A DNA stretch of 64,000 nt from Odontocerum albicorne (Eukaryota > Arthropoda > Insecta > Trichoptera > Odontoceridae): contig OX463859.1 of NCBI GenBank assembly GCA_949825065.1, positions 5,122,217 through 5,186,216 on the forward strand. Direction: 5' to 3'. Made by a program: the position numbers and the translations under genes. How positions within the stretch are numbered: the stretch's first letter is position 1; every line of letters starts with the position of its first letter. Shown here piece by piece: positions 47,360 through 58,744 of the stretch. The notes under the pieces were generated by a model. That model was not told the DNA's origin. It worked only from the letters and a program-made list of their open reading frames with translations, and made no database searches.

Positions 47360-48325
47360 AACAGAGTCCAATGAATGTTACGTTTTTTCTTTCTTCGAAA
47401 CACTTTTCCACTTATAGATCGATTGTTACATTTTTGAAACTTAATCAGTTGAAACATTAAATTGTCTAGAATTGTCAATATAATATTGACTCATATAATT
47501 GCATAGTGCCTTAAATTTGGTGGCACAAATCATCTTAGTTCTGAGTGGATTACCTATTGAAAATATATTTATTTTTTTATTATTTAAATGTCAAGAATGA
47601 AACATCTAATACAGAAAATTCCAATGTATCGTAACCCTATTTTTTTTTTACAATCGACATAAACTTTAAACTGAATATATTTTATGAGACATTTAACTTT
47701 TACAAACATTTGTGATAATTATTTTTCAATTTGTAATTACTGACATTACCGAATATTCTCATTAAACTCGATTCACTACAATTTAAAACATATGGTAAAT
47801 ATAAACAAAATGGCGTGTAAAATAATTAAAATTGCAAAAATAATAAAAAAGTAAAAGCTTCATTGGCCACATTTTAAAATTCTTTATATTCAAGGTGTTG
47901 CCAATATATAAAAAAAACAACATATGAATTTCGGACTTTTTAATGGTTACTTAACCTCGCAAAAGAAGAGAGATAGTTGTTTGGTCGAACTATAATTACT
48001 ATCTGTACAAAAGAAATGTTTATTTCAAGTTCAAGAACACTTTCGAAATCCATCGACAGAGCAATTATCCTAATTTTCGCTTTCGTAGGTATACAAAATA
48101 TTTTATTATTTCTGATTGATTGCGGCAAAAAAATAGTTCTCAAAAATTTATCTCAACATGCAACATTAAAGCACAGGGCTGGCGGCAGATCTGATTGAAA
48201 TCCTTAATCTTTGCCCATGACATTAACTATATCATATACATTTTTTTTTCTTAAAAACTAATATATAATAACTTCTTGATTATAACTTTGAACCAACTTA
48301 ATTTTGATTTTCCTATATGTAATTC
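47360..48325. other. Intron 3 spacer
   Basis: First 60 bp may continue the LINE split by mariner. The rest shows nothing recognised. Confidence 0.3.
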
Positions 48326-48327
48326 CT

Positions 48328-48840
48328 ATATGCGTCTTTCCAATGATGGATTAGCGCTACGCTCAAACAAAGAACGTTTATTGGCCTTTCCAGTTCACCG
48401 CTCCTCTTTCTTTACGTTGTCCTTTACTGTCCATGCAGTGAGACTCTGGAATCAGTTACAAACCAATATAAGACTCGCTTCGTCCTTGGCATGCTTTAAA
48501 AAGCGACTGAAAAAACTCTTAATTTCTAGTAAGTAAAATAACGTGTTTCATTCCTGATTTTTCTTTTCCTTTCCTCTCCACCATCCCTTCCTTTCCTTTT
48601 GATTGATGATATCTCACTTTATATGAAAAATATTGTTCGGGTGATTGTCCGTCTTTGTGGGGTTCGTGGGCATGTGCTCACGTATATGTTTATGGATTTC
48701 GTGGGAATGGATAGTCATTTGAATGATTTATGCGACCACGTAAATTGCTTCATTTACTTTTGTCTGGTTGGTTGGAAGAGAGCCACCTGGCAATAAGCCC
48801 GCCAAATTGTATTGCAATAAAAGTTTTAAATAAACAAATG
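48328..48840 (+). mobile_element. Jockey/CR1-like LINE 3' end (shared-tail family)
   Basis: FPVHRSSFFTLSFTVHAVRL, WNQLQTNIRLASSLACFKKR and LKKLLISSK-stop are in frame; the UTR has TGGTTGGTTGGAAGAGAGCC and CAATAAGCCCGCCAAA, ending AATAAACAAATG. Confidence 0.78.
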
Positions 48841-48844
48841 TAAT

Positions 48845-50365
48845 TTTAATTTTAATAATCTTAATATTTCATTTTGTATAAATAGTTAACACCTACATAC
48901 TAACTTGTTACCAGATAACAATTCTCACAACTAATTATTTTAATACTAAAATTCTTAATCTATAATAATTGCTTGTCGAATTAACGAGTATTATGGTCAA
49001 TCATTGCTTGGGCTAGAGGTTGACGGAAAAGAGGTCGTCCAAATAAAAATTAATTTATGACGTGGAGAACAATTCAATATATCAGGTTCATTCTCATGTG
49101 GTAATTTATTCCAACCAAACTACGAAGTGTTAAACGACCTGTTGTAAAAAAATTGTCTAGAACCCATTATGGGATATTGTTGACGATCGAACGTGTAACA
49201 TAAATTTTGTAAAAAAGGTCATTTAAAAGAAAAATGTTACATTTTTCTTTTTAAACAGATTCATGATAGCACGAATTTGTATCACCTATTTAACATCCAT
49301 CATCGAAAGGGCTAATATTATATACTCGTATACCATAACAACACATCGCGCGCTGCCAAAATGCGCTCACATACTCGTGTTTATCATATAACGTTACATT
49401 TCATTCGGTCCGGCTCTGTCAAACCACCTTGCAAGGCGGATGGATGAATTCACAAAAAATGTAAGTTCCCACGACCGAGCTAAAACAGACTATTAATTGC
49501 ATCCATATTGTTTTCTTGTTACTTATATTCTGTCAAGTTCACTTTCTTTTTCATAAAAAAATGTTCATTTTACAGTATTACTGGAGATGATTTTATCTAC
49601 ACATTATAGCGCTCACTTTCACTTAAATACAGTAATTTTATTTATGTGTGATCTTGGATGTAAAATAAAAAAAATTAAATATAAAAACATGTGGTAGGTA
49701 CCTACTAAATTTACTTGATCACGTGGCGTGTTTCGTTTAATTAAAATTTTATGAGAAGTGTAATTCTAACAAACGCAAAAATTAGAGAAAACTTTTATGG
49801 TGTTGCCATTAAAATAATAATAAAAGAAGAATTTATAAAGTACCATTTAGATAGTCAACTCTCCTCAAAGGCACTCTAACTCGGGATTGAAACTCATTTT
49901 TATTGACAGATTAAAATTATGTATATGATATATAACTTGGGTGTAAGGATAGGAAAGTTGTGGCTTCCCTCGAATGACACAAATATTTATTCCGTCTAGT
50001 ATAAGGAAAAAAAAGGGAGGAAACATGTCAGTATGCTCCGATGTCTCTCTTCAAGTGTGCCATGGCATACCGAAATAAAACGATCGAAGCACACAAGCAT
50101 ATTTTGTTTCGCTTTGCAAAGATAAATCGTTGCAAATGGAATCAGGAATCGCTAAGCCTAAGCTCAGCCAAAAAATATTCATGTATTTATCCTATACACC
50201 ATTTGAAAACCTTCACGTCCAAGGTCTTTCGGAGTTTCATCCGCATTTCTGTTGCTCAAAGTGTCGACGTTTCGAAAATGTTGCAGCTATTATCTTCGGA
50301 GCTCGTTGGTTATCATGACTTAAAGTGAAATTGAAGTAGAAATCTCAATGTTACATTGCACGCTA
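48845..50365. other. Intron 3 spacer
   Basis: A fragment at 50030-50110 (gctccgatgtctctcttcaa, gatcgaagcacacaagcat) belongs to the family at 17555. Otherwise no feature recognised. Confidence 0.3.
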
Positions 50366-50369
50366 TGTA

Positions 50370-51144
50370 ACACATCGATCAATAAGTCCCGGGACTAACT
50401 ACTAAAACAACATTTGTTTGCCAAAATTCTTTTATATTCATGAACATAGTCTTCTTCAAGAGCGATACATTCATTCCAACGCTTTCCTAACTTTTCTATG
50501 CCAGCCGTGTAGAACGATTTATCTTTGGTTTCAAAATAGGCGTTAGTTTCGGCAATCACTTCTTCATTGCAGCCAAATCTCTTTCTCTGGAGCATCTTTT
50601 TGAGGTCTGCGAACTGCCAAGAAGCTTTTTCATGGCCAAATGTTCATGTAAAATAGTGTAAACACTACCAAATGATATATTCAGGATGTCAGCTATCTCA
50701 CGCAACTTTACTTTGCGATTTTTCATCACGATTTTGAGTTTTTTTTTTGTTTTCTGGTGTAACAGCCTCATTTGGACGACCAGAACGTTCAGCATCATTT
50801 GTGTCTGTACGACCGCGTTTGAAATCAGCATACCACCAACAAATGGTTGTTTTCGACGGAGCAAAGCCCGGATAACACTTTTCAAGACATCGCTGAGTTT
50901 GAACGGTATTTTTTCCCATTAAAAAGCAATGTTTTATCAACACACGAAATTCGTTTTTTTTTCATTGTTTTGTAAATAGCAAAAGAAGCGTCACTTAAAC
51001 CACTGTAACTCAATGACACAATGTCGAAATGTCATGAAAGTTTGACACGTAACTTATAAAGGTTGGTACTAACTGAGAATGGTATGGATTTGTTATTAGA
51101 GGCGCCATCTGTTGGTTAGTCCCGGCACTTATTGATCGATGTGT
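50370..51144 (-). mobile_element. mariner element, second lineage, deleted over the catalytic triad
   Basis: TA at 50368-50369 and 51145-51146. The ends ACACATCGATCAATAAGT are an exact 18-bp inverted pair, continuing as CCCGGGACTAAC/GCCGGGACTAAC. The minus frame has MLIKHCFLMGKNTVQTQRCL, SGRPNEAVTPEN and (another register) KLREIADILNISFGSVYTIL. It then jumps to KRFGCNEEVIAETNAYFETK and GKRWNECIALEEDYVHEY. All three catalytic aspartates lie in the deleted part. Confidence 0.92.
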
Positions 51145-51148
51145 TAAC

Positions 51149-51595
51149 GATACATTACCATGCGTGACGTTACATTTCGTTACCTTACGTTACGTGATAT
51201 ATCATAGTCACACAATTAGTAGCATAGGGTTGACTTTAATTAATTCATTTAAGTGTCCGGATCATCAATTGTAAATCCTGATTAATGATCGATATGTTAA
51301 CGATACATTACCATGCGTAACGTTACATTTCGTTACCTTACGTTACGTGATATATCATAGTCACACAATTAGTAGCATAGGGTTGACTTTAATTAATTCA
51401 TTTAAGTGTCCGGATCATCAATTGTAAATCCTGATTAATGATCGATATGTTAACGATACATTACCATGCGTAACGTTACATTTCGTTACCTTACGTTACG
51501 TGATATATCATAGTCACACAATTAGTAGCATAGGGTTGACTTTAATTAATTCATTTAAGTGTCCGGATCATCAATTGTTTGTACTGATAAGTGAT
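51149..51595. repeat. 153-bp tandem array, three units
   Basis: gatacattaccatgcgt starts at 51149, 51302 and 51455, exactly 153 bp apart; units are almost identical. The unit boundary (gatcgatatgttaac) resembles the neighbouring mariner TIR end. Confidence 0.93.
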
Positions 51596-51734
51596 CGATG
51601 TTAAGTTAGCATGTGCTATAGTTCCTGTGTAGCTCCACACGACATTCAATGCTACTTTCATTCAAGAAACACCATCTATGCGTGTTAACCTTCAAAGTGG
51701 GAGAGATGCTGATTTTCCACCTGTAGACTTCGGT

Positions 51735-51962
51735 TCTCGATGCTACTAAAAAGAAAGAATAACAAAGGGTGCCAGCATGGTTAAAAAGGTTTTCTAGTAA
51801 CAATAGTACGAGAGTACCTGGAGGACCTGTTGGTGGACGTGCGCTGCTCAACATATACAGATTTAAAAAGAGCCGCACAGGACAGGGGGGAATGGAGGAG
51901 AAGAGTTCAAATTGCTGCAAACCAGTCTTAGGACTGCAACCACGGAAGAAGAAGTAACAATA
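51735..51962 (+). mobile_element. RTE-like LINE 3' end, another subfamily
   Basis: A + frame reads DLLVDVRCSTYTDLKRAAQD and RGEWRRRVQIAANQS, the typical DRxxWRxxV ending of RTE-like ORFs; followed by an AGAAGAAGT tail. Confidence 0.65.
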
Positions 51963-52225
51963 CTCATATGCGCTCAACATCTGCAAATATATTTACCACA
52001 CACATATAATGGCGAGATGTAAGCTTGCCTAATTCAATGGTTCTTAACTCGAAGGCTCGGCAATTGGGACCGAAGATAATATTGCCTCCCAGCCACGCTC
52101 TTCAAAATAGCCGCATTATTAATTCAGATGTATTGAAAGGTAGAACATGATTTTTTTATTATTCAAGTTACATGACTTTCTCTTATTACATAATGTGGGT
52201 CTAAGTTTTTTTATTCATATGAAAG

Positions 52226-52368
52226 AATCCGGAGGTTGCGGGTTCGATCCCCGCTGGAACCCAGATTTTTTTAAATAGGATTCCATTCTTTTAACACTTG
52301 TCTATAAAAAACATATTTCTGGTTGGTTGGAAGAGATTGCCATGTGGCAATAAACTCGCCAGGTTAAA
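52226..52368 (+). mobile_element. SINE1, 5'-truncated copy
   Basis: Begins within the head (atccggaggttgcgggttcg), keeps the B-box GGTTCGATCCC, body and TGGCAATAAACTCGCCAGG tail with A-run. Confidence 0.8.
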
Positions 52369-52384
52369 AAAATCTTGGAATGAT

Positions 52385-52495
52385 TCTTCTTATAGTGCTA
52401 GGTGGTGCCGAGAATATAGATACATCCACATCATCACTCGATTGGTTCAATATCTCTATACAACGCATGACAGTGTTTAACCAACACACTGGATC
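52385..52495 (-). mobile_element. SINE2 body fragment
   Basis: Reverse of 41095-41170: tagtgctaggtggtgccgag and ggttcaatatctctatac. Confidence 0.5.
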
Positions 52496-52637
52496 TGTAA
52501 GTTTGATATATGGAATCGAGGAGTGAAAATTGTCTAGTGGCCCCTACTCCAAGTCTATTCAGTGACATGTCTCTTATGTATCCAAAAGTTAAGTTCACTT
52601 TGACATCTTATTAATCCTTAACACCTTATGTTTCCAG

Positions 52638-52838
52638 GGCCGCTGCAGGTCTACTAATGAGCTTCTCCCGTGGGTGTGGCGCGGTTCTGGCGCTGCTCCC
52701 GCCCTCGCATGCCCCTGGCGCTCCCGCCTCTCCATCCCCGCCGCCTCCCGCCTCACCACCAGCTCTCTCCTGCTGCAGTGATGGGTACCACTCCGACCCA
52801 GACGCCTCCTCTTCAGGAAATGAGACGGACTCTGCCAG
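52638..52838 (+). CDS. Exon 4 of MIEAP-like gene (proline-rich then acidic linker)
   Basis: The acceptor is tatgtttccag and the donor is ccag|gtaagt. One base completes the Arg codon from exon 3, giving VDE-R-AAAGLLMSF. The exon runs through a hydrophobic part (SRGCGAVLALLPPS), a low-complexity Pro/Ala/Ser stretch (APGAPASPSPPPPASPPA) and an acidic serine-rich tail (SDGYHSDPDASSSGNETDSA). The last part looks like a flexible, phosphorylatable linker before the conserved C-terminal domain. It lies 19.5 kb from exon 3, so a small unseen exon in between with a length divisible by three cannot be excluded. Confidence 0.72.
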
Positions 52839-52969
52839 GTAAGTTGTTTAAATATATTTTGTAATTTGTTTTTATCAAACACTGAACAATCAAATTTATG
52901 TGAAAAGTCATTTCAAATAATCAAAAGAAATTAATGATATTCCACGTGTTAATATTGTGAAGATTTAAA

Positions 52970-53085
52970 GGCATTGCAATTTTTTTAGTAAAACACTGTT
53001 TTTTTCCATTTAACTTAACAGTATAATCCTACCGGTTTCAAAGTTTTCACCTAATCATCAAGGTAGCACAAACAAGATTGGATTA
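52970..53085 (-). mobile_element. Penelope-like hammerhead-like repeat, copy 3
   Basis: On the minus strand: TTGATGATTAGGTGAAAACT, TTTGAAACCGG, GATTATACTGTTAAG, then the aacagtgttttac edge. Core partly eroded (CTGATGA to TTGATGA). Confidence 0.45.
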
Positions 53086-53089
53086 TATT

Positions 53090-53500
53090 CGAACTGGCAC
53101 CGACATACACACGCATCTAACGGTTACAAATCGGGTTGGGGATTGTGGGTTGAGGGAAGTAGGAGATAACTTCAGCAAGCAGCGATGAGATCTTGAAAAA
53201 GTATATATTTACCTGATATTCATCACAATACACTGACTTGGATATTTATATATAGCCTCAAATCTGTCCAATTTATTTCCGTTATTATTGATATGCAAGA
53301 ATTTTGCATCATCGATAGAAATCGGTGACAATAAGTCGCTTCACAATAAATTAAAGAATTCGTTAAAGTGAATTTGTATTCAAGAAGTACTTTTTCAAAG
53401 GATCTTCGTGTCTTTCATATAAAGAAAGTATCGCAGTCAGCACATGGAAATGTTTACACACCACTGTTGCTTAGTAATCCGTTATATTAAATAGGAAAAA
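53090..53500. other. Intron 4 spacer
   Basis: Nothing recognised. Confidence 0.3.
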
Positions 53501-53504
53501 GTTA

Positions 53505-53965
53505 ATTAAACAAATTACAATAAAAAGATATTAATTAAACTAAACAAATTACAATCAAAAGATATTAAACAAAACAAATTACAATCAAAAGATATTAAAC
53601 TAGACAAATTACAATCAAAAGATATTAAACTAAACAAATTACAGTCAAAAGACATTAAACTAAACAAATTACAATCAAAAGACATTAAACTAAAAAAATT
53701 ACAATCAAAATACATTAAACTAAACAAATTACAATCAAAAGATATTAAACTAAACTAATTACAATCAAAAGACATTAAACTAAACAAATTACAATCAAAA
53801 GACATTAAACTAAACAAATTACAATCAAAAGACATTAAACTTAACAAATTACAATCAAAAGATATTAAACTAAACTAATTACAATCAAAAGACATTAAAG
53901 TAAACAAATTACAATAAAAAAACATTAAACTAAACAAATTACAATCAATACAATAAATAAAGTAA
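53505..53965. repeat. 30-bp tandem array, about 15 units
   Basis: The unit aacaaattacaatcaaaaga (plus cattaaacta) repeats every 30 bp with few changes. Because 30 is a multiple of three, the minus strand gives a chance decapeptide repeat, FDCNLFSLIS. Confidence 0.95.
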
Positions 53966-53969
53966 AACA

Positions 53970-54510
53970 GTTTTGAAATGGAGGTTTTGGATAACACAAT
54001 TTTTCTTAGTCAAAACAATGAAAGAACCTGGATTATTTTACAATGAAAGAACAAAGAATCTTTATTGTTGCAGTACACACGAGCAGAAAGCTTGCGTGAA
54101 CAAATAAGGTCTGCAAAGGTCATCACTTTGCGTGGTCCATAATCGTACGGAGCACGGAACACAGAACACCTGATGTACTTGTTGATAAGGAGGCTTACAA
54201 TGCACACATGAGAACAGTACTTAGCTTCTCCAGAGGCCATTTTTATCTCCTGGGAGATCTTCCTGTGTCACTGTTGAGATACAGCTACCAGTGTAATGTA
54301 TATGTAAAGAAGGGGAAATAGAGTAGGAAGATAAAAGCAATGATTTTACAAAGTTGAAGACTCGCATTTTGTCCAAGATGGTGAACTCGATCGCAGAATA
54401 GGGTCGCAAATAATATTTTTAGAGTCCTTTATAATTTGCTGGCAAGGACTTTTTACAGATTATATATTTTAATCAAAATCCAAGATATTTCTACGATATA
54501 TAGGATAATC
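53970..54510. other. Intron 4 spacer
   Basis: Nothing recognised. Confidence 0.3.
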
Positions 54511-54514
54511 CGAT

Positions 54515-55022
54515 ATATAGGCTTTTAATAAAATGAGAAGCGTATTCTGCGACGATAATCTAAACTTGAAACTTCAACAACGGTTAGTCAAATCTACGTT
54601 TGGTCAGTGTTATTGCATAGAGTGGAATCATGGACCCTCAAAGTTAGTAGTATGAACCGGCTGGAAGTATTCGAAATGTGGATGCACCGGAGAATACTAC
54701 GGATACCCTGGATGAATATGGTCAGCAAAACAAGGGTTTTTCAAAGAGCCAAAGTTAATAGGGAGTTCCTGACTAATTTTAAAATCTGAAAGGTGTCCTA
54801 CTTGGGTCATGTACTTAGAGCAACAAAGTACAAATTACTGCACCTGATCAGCCGAAGAGATGTTGGCAGGAGGTAAATCTCCTGGTTCCGCAATATACGT
54901 GATTGGACTGGCATAAGGGGCGTTGGAGATCTTTTTCGGGCTGCCGGGGACAAAGATGTCTACTCTCAAGTGATATTTAACGTTAAGGGGACCTGACATG
55001 ACACTGGGAAGAAGAAGATACG
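54515..55022 (+). mobile_element. RTE-like LINE 3' end (SWTLKVSSMNRL subfamily)
   Basis: ESWTLKVSSMNRLEVFEMWM, HRRILRIPWMNMVSKTRVFQ in frame, then stops, then gacctgacatgacactggga plus GAAGAAGA. Confidence 0.75.
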
Positions 55023-55169
55023 ATAATCCTTGACATTTTCTTCGTCGCTAGGCTTCGTAGTCGACGATCTTCTCACCATTCCAACGTCAATCTCGAGCTA
55101 TTATTCCTCCACGTCAATCATGTGATATTCTATGAGAGAACAACCCGATCCTAGATGAGCACTTCCTTC

Positions 55170-56010
55170 CGCAGACGTACAGACATGTGATTTATGCTGA
55201 GCCGCCTGGTAAAACTGACGAGTGATCTCATCCTTGACACATGAACTTGAGCCCTGGGTATTTACTGAATAGATTTGGTCAAGAAAACATGCAGACGTAC
55301 AGACATGTGATTTATGCTGAGTCGCCTGGTAAAACTGACAAGTCATCTCATCCTTGACACATGAACTTGAGCCCTGGGTATTTACTGAATGGGTTTGGTC
55401 AAGAAAACATGCAGATGTACGGACATGTGATTTATGCTGAGTCGCCTGGTAAAACTGACGAATGTCCTCATCCTTGACACATGAACTTGAGCACTGGGTA
55501 TTTACTGAATGGGTTTGGCCAAGAAAACATGCAGACGTACAGACATGTGATTTATGCTGAGTCGCCTGGTAAACTGACGGGTGATCTTATCCTTGACACA
55601 TGAACTTGAGCACTGGGTATTTACTACATGAGTTTGGTCAAGAAAACATGCAGACGTACAGACATGTGATTTATGCTGAGTCGCCTGGTAAAACTGACGG
55701 GTGATCTTATCCTTGACACATGAACTTGAGCACTGGGTATTTACTACATGAGTTTGGTCAAGAAAACATGCAGACGTACAGACATGTGATTTATGCTGAG
55801 TCGCCTGGTAAACTGACGGGTGATCTTATCCTTGACACATGAACTTGAGCACTGGGTATTTACTACATGAGTTTGGTCAAGAAAACATGCAGACGTACAG
55901 ACATGTGATTTATGCTGAGTCGCCTGGTAAAACTGACGGGTGATCTTATCCTTGACACATGAACTTGAGCTCTGGGTATTTTTTGAATGGGTTTGGTCAA
56001 CAACACAAGC
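55170..56010. repeat. 120-bp tandem array, seven units
   Basis: gcagacgtacagacatgtga starts at 55171, 55291, 55411, 55531, 55650, 55770 and 55889 (periods 119-120). The flank 55045-55170 and first unit resemble 61430-61600, indicating that the array grew from a dispersed repeat. Confidence 0.94.
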
Positions 56011-56129
56011 AGCCGAGATAATATTGGGAGTCACAAAAACAAACAGACATCAATGCATGGAAACATATCTTGAAGTTTGGTGTCGTGTCCCCGATTTATT
56101 GGTTTGAAAAATCCTAGTTCTCATAGTTG

Positions 56130-56800
56130 GGGCATATCATCATCCAGACAATAGTATCCCGGAGAAGGCTTTCTCAGATGATGGAAGAGTTACGAGGTAT
56201 GTCAAACGACGTTTAGCGATAGGAAACAAAATCCATGGGGGCTAAAATACATATACTCGAACCAAGCAGTACCAAAATCTGCTAATATGTGGCAGTCTAT
56301 AACAGTATTTTAGTACCAATTTTGATGTATGGGAGTGAAACGTGGACCTGAAACAAGATTGAAAAGAACCGCACAAATGTTGTATAAATCCGTGCACTTA
56401 GAAGAATACGCAGAGTTACGATGTATGTTATATGACATAATACGGAATTAATTAAGTAAGTTGGGATGAATGTGAACTCGAGACTGATATATTGACCAAG
56501 ATGAAAAAGTATATTGTGAGATAGTTTGGGCACGTGGAACGAATGAATGAAAAAAGACTAACAAAACAAATGTATAGCGCAAACGTGAGTGAAGGGCATG
56601 GTAAATTAAGACAAAGGTGAGAATGGTTCAATCAAGTGAATTTTGAAAGAAGGGAACGTAGAAAGTCAGATAATTTGTAGGAGTTGCATGGATGTAGAAA
56701 AGGCGGAGAATTTGTGTCGAGACTGGAAAGTCTTGCGCATTATTTTTTCTGCCTACCCCAGCTGGGAAACGGTGTGATAGTATACATGTATGTAACTTGA
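56130..56800 (+). mobile_element. RTE-like LINE fragment
   Basis: The + strand reads remnants of AFSDDGRVTR, TILVPILMYGSETWT, MHLEEYAELRCMLYDIIRN and FGHVERMNEKRLTKQM, then the AYPSWETV-like end. Many frameshifts. Confidence 0.65.
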
Positions 56801-57034
56801 GAGACGTGAAATTGACTCACTATAACAACTCGAAAACAGACTTCAATTGGACGGAACCTGAAATGGTTCTAGATAGACTTACCTGAAAGACACTAGCGTT
56901 GTAGCGTTACAACCCTAATCTTGAAGGAAAAGGGTAGTAAAAGATAATGAAAAAGAGCTCGAAGTCGTCGGATATTTTTAAGTGATATCAACACAACAGT
57001 TTAATATAACATACTCGTATGTATTACGACATCC

Positions 57035-57262
57035 GTGACCTAATTGATAAAAAAGCCTGTCTTCTATTTTGACGGGCGTGATTTTGATTCCCTTTGGTAA
57101 CCAGTTTTTTTTAAATGGTTCCAGTTTAGTTTTCACTTAAAGCTTGTAGAACATCTAATTAGTTAGAAAATATTGCCAAAAAATCCACCAGGCAACTAAC
57201 CCACCAGGCAACTAACCCACCAGGCAACTAACCCACCAGGCAACTAACCCACCAGGTTATAT
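57035..57262 (+). mobile_element. SINE1-related copy with expanded tail
   Basis: catccgtgacctaattgata and ttttgattccctttggtaac are decayed head boxes. The tail motif caactaacccaccagg is repeated four times in tandem (16-bp period, 57191-57257). Confidence 0.6.
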
Positions 57263-57329
57263 ACTACTGTATAAAACAAAAGTGTAATGCAATGCCATGT
57301 TTTTTTCCCGTAGTTTTTAGTAAACATCA

Positions 57330-57525
57330 ATGACGACCTCTGTTGCCTAATGGATACGACGACTTTTTTCTATCTTGGGGCTGTGAATTCGATTTCCGTC
57401 GGGTTCCAGATTTTTTCAAAAAGTATTCTAATCTGGTTTTCACTTTAACATATTTCTTTAACGCATCATTAAATCATTTCTTGTTGGTTTGAAAAGAGTG
57501 TCACATAGCATTAGCATCGCTTGGT
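57330..57525 (+). mobile_element. SINE1-related diverged copy
   Basis: acgacctctgttgcctaatg, GAATTCGATTTCC and tctggttttcacttt keep the SINE order; the tail hairpin is eroded. Confidence 0.6.
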
Positions 57526-57559
57526 TATACTGTACACAAATAATATGTAACGAAATACA

Positions 57560-57655
57560 AAAATATAAGAATTTATTATAATTTATTTAGTCAAACACAA
57601 TGTCTTTAAAACTCCACAGTGTTAATGCCTTAACTATAAATAATATAAAATAATT
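57560..57655 (-). mobile_element. Penelope-like repeat edge
   Basis: tttatttagtcaaacacaat and gtctttaaaactccacagtg match the outer edge of the copies at 1950-2010 (reverse) and 63870-63915. Confidence 0.4.
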
Positions 57656-57708
57656 TACCTAAGTTCAACCACTCAACCATGAAGAACCTGTGACTTCGAA
57701 ATATACTA

Positions 57709-58618
57709 CCTTGATCAAAAAGTTTTAGGACTTTATTCATAAAATCGAAATTACAAGTTTATTCATCAAAATCGATATGGTTTCCTTCAAAGTACTCCCC
57801 ATCGACTGCAACGCACTTACGCCAGCGCTTGATCCAATCCTCGAGAACCGCTGGTACTCAATTTTCGGTATGTCCATCATAGCCGTCTTCGATTTTTTCA
57901 TGACTTCCTCTCGGGCGCTGTTACGCGTTCCGCGAAACGGTTTTTTAAGTCAGTTGAACAGGAAAAAGTCACAGGGAGCTAGATCAGGTGAATTCGAAGG
58001 CTGCTGGATAGTATTCGTTTTGTTTTTGGTCAAAAACTCATGGAAATCATGTCTTTCGCGATTTCAACGCGGTCCTTTTTTTGCATGAAATTGAGGTCTT
58101 TCGGCACCAGTTTAACCAAAATGTTAAATTCATTAACCAAAATGTCTTGAGTGGATCCATAAGCGATGTTCAAGTCCTTTGCCAGCTCTCGGATGGTCAA
58201 TTTGCGGTTTTCGGCCAACATTTCTTTGATTTTATCGATGTTTTCATCGGTTTTCGACTGCCACTGCGTTCGTCATCCTCGACCGACTCACGACCACTTC
58301 TGTAGCGTTCGTGCCACCGAAAAACACTTCTCCAACATTTCCAAGGTCTGCGAACCGTTAAATCCGTTTTTCACACAAAATTTAATGCAAACTTGTTGAT
58401 GCACAGTTGATGCCATTTTCAAACTTGTAAAAAAACGAAAACACGCATAAAGATAGATGTACTCAGTACAGCGTTACTTTTACAAATGTCAAGCCATGAC
58501 GCTGAAATTTGGAGGGAAGTGTCAATGATAGATGTGGTAACCTAACAAAAAAAAAGAATTCCAATCGGATGACTGACAGCGCCACACGGTGGCTAGTCCT
58601 AAAACTTTTTGATCAAGG
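57709..58618 (-). mobile_element. mariner element, third lineage, deleted transposase
   Basis: TA at 57707-57708 and 58619-58620. The ends CCTTGATCAAAAAGTTTTAG are an exact inverted pair over 23 bp. The minus strand has KFCVKNGFNGSQTLEMLEKC, then NRKLTIRELAKDLNIAYGST (helix-turn-helix), DILVNEFNILVKLVPKDLNF, and after a deletion SPDLAPCDFFLF (third catalytic D). The region with D1 and D2 is gone. Confidence 0.93.
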
Positions 58619-58744
58619 TAGTAATGTTTATCGTTTGCTGGTTCTCAAGCATGCTTTCTGCTTCCAATATTCTTCTAGAAGCTAATCCTGCAAACTTGCT
58701 AAAGTGCACTTAACATATGTACTTCTTTATGTTTCGGTATACAG

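Noticed and set aside
47977..48198. Hydrophobic 73-residue + frame as a small membrane protein
   Set aside because: It overlaps an equally long minus frame in AT-rich DNA and no splice or promoter signal supports it.
52657..52864. Overlapping frame in exon 4 (MGVARFWRCSRPRMPL...)
   Set aside because: It is the +1 shadow of the exon; only the other frame joins exons 3 and 5 in phase.
53515..53727. Decapeptide-repeat frame FDCNLFSLIS
   Set aside because: The 30-bp tandem unit is a multiple of three, which automatically gives a repeated peptide.
53505..56010. CRISPR-like regular spacing in the 30-bp and 120-bp arrays
   Set aside because: There are no unique spacers: the units are contiguous and alike throughout, in a eukaryotic context without cas genes.
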